Of a stretch of 64,000 bases of DNA, positions 55,303 through 64,000 are shown in pieces. The notes under the pieces were generated by a model, which saw only the letters and a program-made list of their open reading frames with translations, ran no database searches and was not told where the DNA came from. The translations under genes were made by a program, and so were the position numbers. The DNA is taken from assembly GCF_001638985.1 (NCBI RefSeq), contig NW_017265154.1:496001-560000 (forward strand). Direction: 5' to 3'. The first letter of the stretch is position 1. Every line of letters begins with the position of its first letter. This DNA comes from Phycomyces blakesleeanus NRRL 1555(-) (lineage: Eukaryota > Mucoromycota > Mucoromycetes > Mucorales > Phycomycetaceae).

Positions 55303-58300
55303 TGTGAAAAACAAAGAAGAGAGCACAGATTTCTTAAAAATGATCTCGAGAAATTATAGCCTTTTTTTTAAAAAATAAAAAAAAATAAAATATTGCAACC
55401 ATATTTGGTGCGCCTCACACTTTGTGCCCATTTATTGCGTGATGTCATAAAAACGGATTTTTGTGACGTAAATTTGATAGATTCATATATGTATTATATA
55501 TAGATATATATAAAGAGTGGTAATACAAGAGCACATCTTGCTCATCTACAATTAATCTAAAATTAGACACTTCAAAAAAAAAAAACCAAAGACCAAAAAG
55601 CAAGACGGTTGCAAACATAAATGAAACAAGTTGACCAAAAAAAATAATTAGATAATACAATACAATTGTATTTTATTTTTAGCAAATCGTAACCTATTTA
55701 CCTGTTTTGAGTACAAGGTAATTGAGCAGCTGGTTTAGTGCACCTATACTCTTCTTTAACTTTCTAGTATTGGGTTTGAATAGAATCCAATATAAAAGTA
55801 TATATATATATATAATCAAGTGCTTGCAAGTATTTAATTCTCCGCTATCGAGATCAGACTTTCAATATTGTTCGTTTAAACCAACCAATATAAAGTATGC
55901 TCATCAGGTAGCTTTTTGGTTTTTCAAAAAGTTACAAGAACTCTTCCTAATCATTCAAACTATATTATTATTATTATTTTTAAAAAAAAACAATGTCAAG
56001 CAGGGAAACTGTTAAGAAACATTAAAGATATGACCAAAACACTGTTTCTGTATACTGAAATAAATATGATCCGTAATATTTTTAACTTGCACTCAGCGAA
56101 TAATTAGGTTACCAAAGGCTCGATCTATTACAACAGTAACACCTGAAGTCGTATGTAAGTGTACTGCAGACGACCATTGATAAATAAGCAGTTTTAGGAC
56201 AAATCAATCGATAGCCTTCCATTAAACAAAGAGGCTATATACCATAATATGTAACAGATCGATACTTGTATTCTAAATAATCGAATCTTTTGAAGAATTC
56301 TAAGCATTAACAGCCAACAAAGATAAATTTGCCAAATTTCTTTAATAGAAAAGGTTAACACTGACCCAGCGATGAGAATATACTACGCTAACAAAGGCAA
56401 TCCTACTTACGATGATCTATGTACGAGTGGCTAGCTCCTGTCCAAAGAAAATATATAAAAAATATCAGGTCTAAATGATCAACACCAGACAAACAAGTAT
56501 TTAACCAAAAAGATCTCATCAATGAAATTCTCTAAAAGAAACACAGGGTTATCTTTCTGTTCCTGAAGAAGAAAAAATATGTTTCAATAAAGCAAATGTA
56601 TGTGACACGAAAGTATATACGTTGGCTACAAGTTTTATGAGTCGCGGAACGTATTGCAGCCTTCATCCGACCACAGTGATTGAACTTTTAGCTACCACAA
56701 TCATAGAGAAAAAAAATAATAGTTACACCCTGTTACCTATAGAAATGTACAAAAGAAAGGCTTTAGAGCAAAATGTGATTCAACTATAAATAATGTCTCT
56801 TTGAGATGTTACAAAAAAAAACCCCCCCAAAATCTTATATTCATTTAGTAAACACAAGCCCGATTCTACAATACTAAAAATACATATGTACCTTTAAGAA
56901 ATCTAATTAATTACAATGTACACACTCACACAAAATAATTGGATTGTCTAATATTTTGTTTTCACTCGTCTCATCTATTTTTTATTATTATTTTTTGGGA
57001 AACGTCTGGTTTATTCTTCTAAATCGTCTCCTTTTTGAATTAAAACACTAGATAATAAATCAATAAAAAAGAAAGAAAAGAAGCCGTTTAAGCGCCAATT
57101 ATGAGGTATTAATTTTATTAATATTATTACTATATCAAAAATTTATAAAAGTCAATGTATTTGTATGGGAAAAACGCTTTATTAGTTTCTGCACGCATAT
57201 TCATAAACTCTTAAACCAAAGGAGGAATTATTGTATTTACAATAGACTCGCATTGGCTACAGGCTTCGAAGTCGGATTTATATAGTCTGCAGTACACTAT
57301 ATCCAGAAAATACTGGAACAATTCATTATTATTTTCTTTACAAGAAAATAAATAAATAAAGGTATCTATTTGAATAAAATATGCAGCAAAGAGAGTTATT
57401 TAACTATCATAGCCTATGTGATCTGGCATCTATACAATACTTCAATTAAATGTGGTTCGGGAGAAAAGGTCACAGAATGATACGGACAATGTTATGTTGG
57501 TAACTTCTTTAAAACCAACTTTCTTTCTTTCTCTTTTTTTCCTTTCATCTCATTAGCTTTACTCCAAAATGTGCATTATATAACCCAGCAATAACTGGGC
57601 CAGAAAGTTTCAATATAGCACTTTTCAAATTTGGACCCGGTTTTCTTGCAATTAACACTACCCCTGCTGGTTGTCTTGCCTTCTCAATTTTTTTTTGCTT
57701 TCTTTCTTTCTTTCTTTCTGTTTCCAAAGCAAACAAGAGCTTGCGAAAGTTTAATGTTACTGTAAGATTGTGATTCATCAGCTAGAGGACACTAATGACC
57801 ATTATACCTGATGCATCATCACTTTTCGTGCTTTAGTATCATATTATTATTGTTTTATCTCACTAATGTACTACACTGGGCAGTAGTGACCTTATTCTTG
57901 ATTTTCTTTTTTCTCTTCTGAATAGTCAAGCAGCTACTATCTGGTTTAGGCAGTTAAAAGAAAAAGAAAAAAAGGAGGTGTCAAAATGTAACTTTGTATA
58001 TCAAATTAATCTGTATGTGTCTTACCCAACCGGACCATTTGAACAATAATCAGATTTGTGACCAAAGGGCTCATGATATCTATTCCATGATTGTGGTTTT
58101 GTAAATTTTGAATAAACATATTTCAATAAAGCCAACAATATTTGGGAATCCCAGTGGCTTCTTGTTTACCCGGATACTATTTATTTATTTAAAGACAAAA
58201 ACAAATTTGGTTGGTCTTTTATTACTTTCACTAGTTCTCATGAATTATATAATGAGCTTTTGCTTATCCAAACCTCTCCTAAAAAAAGATATTGACACCC

Positions 58301-58369
58301 TTAAGCAATAAATACAAGTATCTCTTGTTTTGTTTCGATTTTCCGAAATTTGCGGTTGTTCTTATAGAA
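55303..58369. other. 3.1 kb intergenic, no gene supported
   Basis: AT-rich, with a T9A6-type tract near 55362 in the calmodulin upstream region. Small frames (55722-56107, 57545-57778, 58108-58311) have no recognised similarity. The 57545-57778 frame crosses a CTTT run. Confidence 0.45.
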
Positions 58370-58818
58370 ATGGCTGCCTTTAATATTCCGGTGCTTGGCG
58401 TCTTTTGCCATCGAGACCTCCGAATCAAGTTGCGATTTGGAAATTCTTACAGAATCTCTGTATATATTAGCACCTTTGTGTCATGTACTATGATAGGAAT
58501 TGGTCAATGCTTTAATCAGTTTGTTCAAGGTACGCCTTGAAATAGTTAAATTAAGGCATATCCAAAGCTGTCACTGTTAGGTCATTTATATATAGAAAAT
58601 ATGTAAGAATAATCGACCGTGCATCACAATTGTATTTTGCTACCTTTTAATTATACCAAAAATAATATTGCATTGTATTATGTATGATCTATATTGACAA
58701 TACAATTACTAACGGGTGAAAACTAACTAACTAATTAATATTTTTTTGAACTTTTTTTTTCCGCTTAGAAAATGATTACGCCATGCGTCTCAATAATTTC
58801 AAGAAATTGGGTATATGA
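58370..58818 (+). CDS. Small single-pass membrane protein, 69 residues
   Basis: Exon 1 (58370-58529) and exon 2 (58769-58818) join across a 239-bp intron with a GTACG donor and CCGCTTAG acceptor, restoring a Glu codon and ending at TGA. It begins MAAFNIPVLGVFCHRDLRIK, has a basic stretch (RDLRIKLRFG), one hydrophobic helix at about 30-47 (VYISTFVSCTMIGIG) and a polar tail NDYAMRLNNFKKLGI. A CTTATAG just before the ATG suggests an additional 5' intron. Size and layout fit a small inner-mitochondrial or respiratory-complex subunit, but no family was recognised. The main support is the in-phase splice and protein-like exon 2. Confidence 0.5.
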
Positions 58819-61079
58819 ATATGTAATGAATTTGAATTCATTCTTTTTTTTAAAGATATATTAAATGATCTCTGTTTGCTTTGATAGACGCTTAATGGTT
58901 TAAATAGAATACATGCACTGATGATAAGGCAGTGTACTGGTGTTCATGGACTTTTGTTACTAAATATCAAGGTCATTTGTAGAATTATTGCAGTTGTTAA
59001 AATAAGTAAGCCTCAGTAATGTCAAGCTTCTTTTTGATCTAGAGAATTAAGTGTGTCTACTAACAAATAAAATATAAAATATAAAATACACCATTGTGTT
59101 TTCAAACCTTTTCTCTCTTTTTTTTTTTGGTTATTTGATTTGGTTCTCAGATTGTTGAAAGTACATATAGAAATAAAATCAAGGGGAAAATATATACAGA
59201 TAGATAGACCGATCGAGGTGGAAAGAGCATAGTGATAACAGGGTTATTTGTTAGGTATACAGTAGGAAGGTTTAAAGGATGTTATTGAAGCTGTTCTTAC
59301 TAAATACTAAGATTGAACAATATATATATATATATATATAATACACATTGGCTTTGATAGCTGTTATTTTAAAGTATATTTTGAAAACTACTCCCCAAGT
59401 CTGTACCTTTAAGTCACTGTTCTTTACTAACCCTCTTTTGCTTTGTAAGTCTACAATGAGTTTTTATCGATAACAATAAAAGCAAAATAAGCAACATTAT
59501 ATTATACTATATTATATGACATGACATTACATGATATGATATGATATGAGATACTAATATTTGAATTAAAGACACTTTACTTACTACATCTCCTTTTCTT
59601 TTTTTGTGGGTTGTAATATCTACGCCCACAAATGTCAACAGGACCACTGTCGACAGATACAATTCAATACTGGAAACTAATGGTGCCTTTATATATTGTT
59701 TTCGGTATCTTCTTTCTTTGTTATAGAAGAAGAAAAAAGTGCCTGGACATGGATTATAAGAATTATTATTGCTACACGTACATATATAAGTAGTTATGAG
59801 CTGGTAGCTTACAGCCATTTGTTCCCAACAAAAAAGGAAGTCAGAACAAGCCTTTCCTTCCCATTTTTGGTGCCTTCCACTCAACGGCTTGGATCTCTTT
59901 TGGTATTAATAACCAATATACCAATATACCAATAATCCAATGAAACATATACAATTGTATAGTTTTATATATGTATATATTATTCTATAACCTTCATCTG
60001 TACACGGTGAGGGGGGTTGAATTGAACTCCCCGCTCCCCTTTCCCCTTTTTATATATAAAATTGTTAAGGAAAGTTTTGGATGTTAAAAGAACCAACTTG
60101 TGCCTCTTTGGATATGGTTATTCCCCTGTTGATAGCGTCTTATTAAAACCCATCCTTATTATTGTTATCATTGCCTTTACATATATTATCTGATTAATTG
60201 AAATACATTAACCCTTTTATTATTCGGTTGCTATCTTTACAATTCCATCATATTTGTATTTATTCTGTTTTTTTATTAAAATTCAAAACAAGTGAATGCA
60301 ACAAAAAAAAACCACAAAAACAAGACCACTTATAGAATATTCTAACAGTTTTCTAACAATAATAAAACAGAAATTCTCAGCCTACTACCCTTTGACATTC
60401 TTAACAGTATCCTGTCAACCTTTTTGAGTGATTTCTCCTTTTATGTACAAAGAAGCATATTTATGTTTTTTTTTATATCGACTATAGATACTAGTTTGGT
60501 GAATATCGTGAAAGACCTTGATGTCCAATTATCTTGGTCTCTTATTCCTTCTTAATGATAGTTTGTGAGGTTTGATTATGAGTATCATTCCGAGAAATAG
60601 TGCTATATTTACATAGTATCTAGATAACACATCTATCTTTGTAATAAATGCAATCTATATAGACTCGGGAACTATAGCCTGCTTAAATACATTTTGGGAT
60701 ACAACTATATAATACTCTCCAATTTACTTTACTAGTCTACAAGCTAGTCAAAGGATCTGCCTTGATAAGAAGAATAAAATCTAATAAATATATTGCTTTT
60801 ATAATTTTTATTTGTGATCAAGATTCACAAGAAACTCAATGTACTTCTCCTTTTTTTTGCAAACATTTCAATCAAATTTTAACCGCTGTATATATATATA
60901 TATATATATACACAAAGATGTACTAATAAGATCTTGGTTTCTTAAAGAATAAGTTATTGATTCAGGATAATCAGATGTCTGAATTTGGCTTAACGGCTAC
61001 TTATCACGGTTTTAATAGGAACAGATGAAATATAATTACAGAGATAATCAATAAATAAGTATAAAAGGAAGAAAGTTGG
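58819..61079. other. 2.3 kb intergenic, no gene supported
   Basis: AT-rich with TA runs (59322-59341, 60890-60910), ATG/ACATGATATG repeats near 59515-59550 and a GGGGGG spot at 60010. Frames at 59507-59935 overlap on both strands and show no similarity. Confidence 0.45.
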
Positions 61080-61313
61080 CTAACAGGGTGAAGATTCCTT
61101 GTACTCCCAGATCCTAGTACTAAACTGTTCGACCGTGAGAAAGGGCTGATGAAGATCGACTTGCTTCTTTGCTTTCTTGGCATTCTTCTACATAAATAAA
61201 GATAAAGCAAACCAAAATAATAAAGAACTTTGTACATAAATTTATACATATTACACATTTACTAGGTATTCACATAGTGTTGGCTTGAGCGGCCCAAATA
61301 CTTTGAACGATCA
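61080..61313 (-). pseudogene. C-terminal remnant of a pogo-like (DDE_1) transposase
   Basis: Minus-strand sequence reads SFKVFGPLKPTLCEYL, then after an 84-bp intron-like segment (61262-61188 plus ends; GTAAAT donor, TTATGTAG acceptor) continues in phase KNAKKAKKQVDLHQPFLTVE and ends at TAG 61080. VFGPLK is the conserved stretch that follows the second catalytic region in pogo/Tigger transposases. A TGA lies directly upstream and the rest of the domain was not found, so it is a fragment. Confidence 0.35.
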
Positions 61314-61935
61314 ACTTAAAAATTTTTACAGATATACGAATATATATAAATTTAATAAGTGCTATACTCAAGAGATATAATTCTCTTTACTTTACTTTAC
61401 TTTACTTTACTTTCATTATTAAGAAGAAGAAACATGCACTTTATAGGCTCTAACAAAGGTTCTTAGCCGACTATAGCTTATACATGTATATACATTATTT
61501 CTCTTTGAGTAAAAATATACTAGACTATAGAATAGCTAAATAAAAGAGACAATGCAATAAAATGCAATATTTTCATGGACAGTGCTGATAGCAATCAAAA
61601 TGAAATACCATATATGAATATCAGAAATATTTTACCCTTCTATTATTATTTTTTGGACTCGAACGTCTTCCAAATATGGTAGATCGAGCTATCACTACAT
61701 GAGCAACCTATACTGGGTTCTTCACAAACAAAGGGTTAATTTTCATTTTGGCCACAAATTTCTGGTGTAAATAACGACTTATAATACCAACGTCAGATTC
61801 TCCGCCAAATGCACGCAATATACACAACGGCACATTCAAAACACCCTTTTTTTTAAGAAAAAAAATCCAACAGATACACATTCATTCAATTATTCATCCG
61901 TTTATTTATTCATTTATTAATTTAAACATAATACA
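61314..61935. other. Intergenic, no gene seen
   Basis: AT-rich with a (CTTTA)n run at 61386-61410 and a T10-A8 tract near 61850. Presumed promoter of the next gene at its right end. Confidence 0.5.
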
Positions 61936-62598
61936 ATGGACACTGGAATTGAGGTCGGGATGCGACCATCTCGTCAACGGCGACATTTACCAACTGCTGT
62001 CAAAGATGCCTGCATGAGCACTAAAAGTAAACGATCTGACAAGCTTCATCCGATTGTTGAATCCCACCAATCTGCCCAGACATCTCAGGAAGAAACTGAG
62101 CCTGTGGTCGTGGTATCATCCGGTCGCTTCAATAGTTCTGCACGGAGACGGCGGAGGTTGCGTGATGATAATAGACTTGTCAGTGTACGCGACCGACAGG
62201 AGACTGTGGGCGGTATTTCAAGACCAACAAGCACACGTTGGGTATTTGTGATTGGATTTGTATTGTGGATTGTGTTTGTGGTAGTGCGAGTATATGATGG
62301 CTACAAAAGACAAGATTATAGTCAGATTAGTCTGGTACGTTTCTTGTCTAAACAACTGGTACCTTTCAGGTGAGTTTGTATAGATCTTTTTTGAATAAAC
62401 AAGGAGCTGGCAACTGGTTTTCATCAAGTAGTGGCAGTAGACAGATCATTTGGAAGTTCTTGTTTGGAATTAAACTGTTCTAGAGTACTCCTTTATTGTT
62501 ACCCGGAGTCTGTATCGAATCTTTTTCTTTATTTTTATTTTTATTTTACTTCTTTTTTTTTGTGGGTGTGTGAAAGATATCGATTCTTGTTGGATTAG
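61936..62598 (+). CDS. Small basic protein with C-terminal membrane helix, 151 residues
   Basis: Exon 1 (61936-62369) and exon 2 (62577-62598) join in phase, adding YRFLLD after LVPFR. The N-terminal 100 residues are hydrophilic and strongly basic, with RRRRRLRDD near 72-80. One hydrophobic helix (WVFVIGFVLWIVFVVVRVY, about 103-121) is followed by a short tail, as in tail-anchored ER or mitochondrial outer membrane proteins. No family recognised. If the intron is not used the protein simply ends at 145 residues. Confidence 0.6.
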
Positions 62599-63284
62599 TT
62601 GTATCAGGGAGACCAAAATGAAGACAGAGTGTTACTCAATGACGAAGGCTAACAACCACGCTTCTGACGCATTGGTTCAAGATCCTTTTCTGTTTTTGTT
62701 CTTGTACACTGAGTTTAGCAGAATTTGTAACTATCGTTACGAACCCACGGTCCAACTTGCTGATTCATGGTGAATTATGATGATCAAATAACCAATAACT
62801 GGAAATTTGTGTAGATTCCTAATGTCGTATTAAGGATGAGTAAATATATAGATATGTAAAATAGAATAGAATAAAATAAAGAATATTAGATCCAATCGCA
62901 TTCGTGAGCATAAGCATGGAGGATAGCCATTTTCCCATTGTTGAGCCCTGGACGCATAAAGTTTCCCAATAACTCCCCTTGTTTTTTTACGACTACATAA
63001 CATACGCAAACGAAAGTCTTGAGAGTACAAGTCCCCTTTTTATCTTACAAACCTCACTATACATATCTTCAAAGATAAATAAGTCTTCCACCTCCCACCC
63101 CTCTTTCTCTCTTTCTTTCTTCTCTTTCTTATATCTTCTTTTTAGTCTTCTTTTCTTTTCCTTTTTTTTTCTCTCTTTTTCTTTGGTGTGTCCAGCAGCA
63201 GCAGATTGCGAAGGCTGAAGCTTTCTTTCTTATGCATACTACCAGACCAACCAACTGCCCAGCCAAGCTATTCTGTTTGACATC
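62599..63284. other. Intergenic and CT-rich 5' leader
   Basis: The last 200 bp (63085-63200) are a dense CT tract typical of highly expressed fungal promoters or leaders. Small frames inside are composition-driven. Confidence 0.5.
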
Positions 63285-63941
63285 ATGACTTACGACTCAC
63301 CCAACGATCCAGACAGACGCTATCAGGCCCGTCCATATGTTCAAGACTATCAAGACACAATGCCGGTCCTTGAAGATGGTCTTATCTTGATGGACTGGAC
63401 TGGTAGTCAACCAACTCAAGACATGGTCTATCCTCCTATCTCGGTCATCCCAAACACCTTCCATTCCTTTGTCCAGCCAGCCCAGACAATTCATCCCCAA
63501 CCCGCTGCCACCCCAAGTTCATCATTTGTCCAGCAGCCTGCTGTAGCTTCAGTTCCAGTTCCAGTTCCAGTTCCAGCTTCAGTCCCTGAACCAGTCCTTG
63601 ACACATCTAAACCATCGCACCCAGAGTGGGGTGTCCTTAAAGACCAAGAATTCCATCCCCTCACATTGAAGCACCAAAGAGATCTCGAGAATCTCTATCA
63701 GACAGGTGCCTCCATCATCGACTTTCATTTTTGGCAGGCCAATCTAGGTGGCTATTGTATGGCAAACATGGTACAAAGTAAGCTTTCATTGTGATATTAA
63801 CAACAATTATAAACAGAACGCTTTACTAACCATTCCACAGAAACTGTAGTGTCCCCTGATGGATGCTGTGCTTTGGTCAGACGCGTCGTTGAAGGTGCTC
63901 CTCATCCCGGCAGGAAGAACAAGAAGCGAGGAATGGGATGA
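63285..63941 (+). CDS. WWE-like domain protein, 197 residues
   Basis: Exon 1 (63285-63777) and exon 2 (63841-63941) join through a 63-bp intron, restoring VQKTVVSPDGC. Residues 1-110 are low complexity, with a run of about ten Val/Pro-rich residues (SVPVPVPVPASVPEP). From about 112 the sequence reads HPEWGVLKDQEFHPLTLKHQ, then LENLYQTGASIIDF and ANLGGYCMANMVQ, resembling WWE domains (a Trp early, Leu-Glu-x-x-Tyr, then a Tyr...Met-Gln end), which bind ADP-ribose in ubiquitin-ligase and PARP proteins. The tail is basic (GRKNKKRG). The domain call is tentative; the gene is better supported by its splice and CT-rich leader. Confidence 0.55.
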
Positions 63942-64000
63942 CATGAGCTGTAACAAAAAAAAAGTCCACAAATTTGTATTTACTTTCTTATTACTATTAC

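Noticed and set aside
1..64000. tRNA, rRNA, snRNA and telomere repeats
   Set aside because: No convincing GGTTCGAATCC-type box, U6 core, rRNA stretch or TTAGGG-type array was seen on reading; a covariance-model scan would be needed to exclude tRNAs.

Overview
The window looks like nuclear DNA of an early-diverging filamentous fungus, most likely Mucoromycota (inference). It is AT-rich overall, genes are split by short introns (about 58 to 240 bp, mostly 60-110) with GTAAGT-like donors, intergenic DNA is full of homopolymer and microsatellite tracts, and the recognisable proteins are eukaryotic: Rab GDI, calmodulin, REV1, a THI20-type thiamine enzyme, an ENPP-type phosphodiesterase and a STIMATE/TMEM110-type membrane protein. 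No rRNA, tRNA, CRISPR or bacterial operon was seen.

Region 1 (1-16663) is one large inverted repeat. Bases 1-7461 are, at every point compared, the exact reverse complement of 9203-16663 (paired coordinates sum to 16664). The left arm is cut by the window edge, so the true palindrome is longer. Each arm carries, from outside inward, a degenerate minisatellite, a TG/CA tract, a G+C-richer stretch with decayed coding-like pieces and a run of hairpins, a 629-codon orphan gene transcribed outward, and about 1.8 kb of AT-rich DNA. The 1741-bp asymmetric spacer holds a broken Tc1/mariner transposase. The left arm ends exactly on the TA target of that transposon. Region 2 (16664-21007) is A-rich satellite followed by AT-rich DNA with no recognised gene.

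Region 3 (21008-26273) has three plus-strand genes: a mitochondrial rhodanese/persulfide dioxygenase fusion, an unrecognised cysteine-containing protein, and a seven-exon type II membrane phosphodiesterase. Region 4 (27157-31069) is transposon-derived: a spliced but inactivated PIF/Harbinger transposase, a decayed opposing partner-like reading frame, and a TA-flanked MITE. Region 5 (32060-38628) has a seven-helix membrane protein and Rab GDI on the minus strand, separated by 4 kb without a supported gene.

Region 6 (39967-55302) holds a TAA-flanked Harbinger-type MITE, an orphan 548-residue protein, REV1, a divergent STIMATE-like gene, a bifunctional HMP kinase/thiaminase II, a possible solo LTR, and calmodulin. 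Region 7 (55303-64000) is gene-poor: a 69-residue membrane protein, a pogo-like transposase remnant, a 151-residue tail-anchored-type protein and a WWE-like protein at the end. The cellular genes are unrelated housekeeping functions (sulfide detoxification, vesicle traffic, translesion synthesis, thiamine salvage, calcium signalling). The coherent story in the window is the transposon-associated palindrome and the several Tc1/pogo and Harbinger traces around it.
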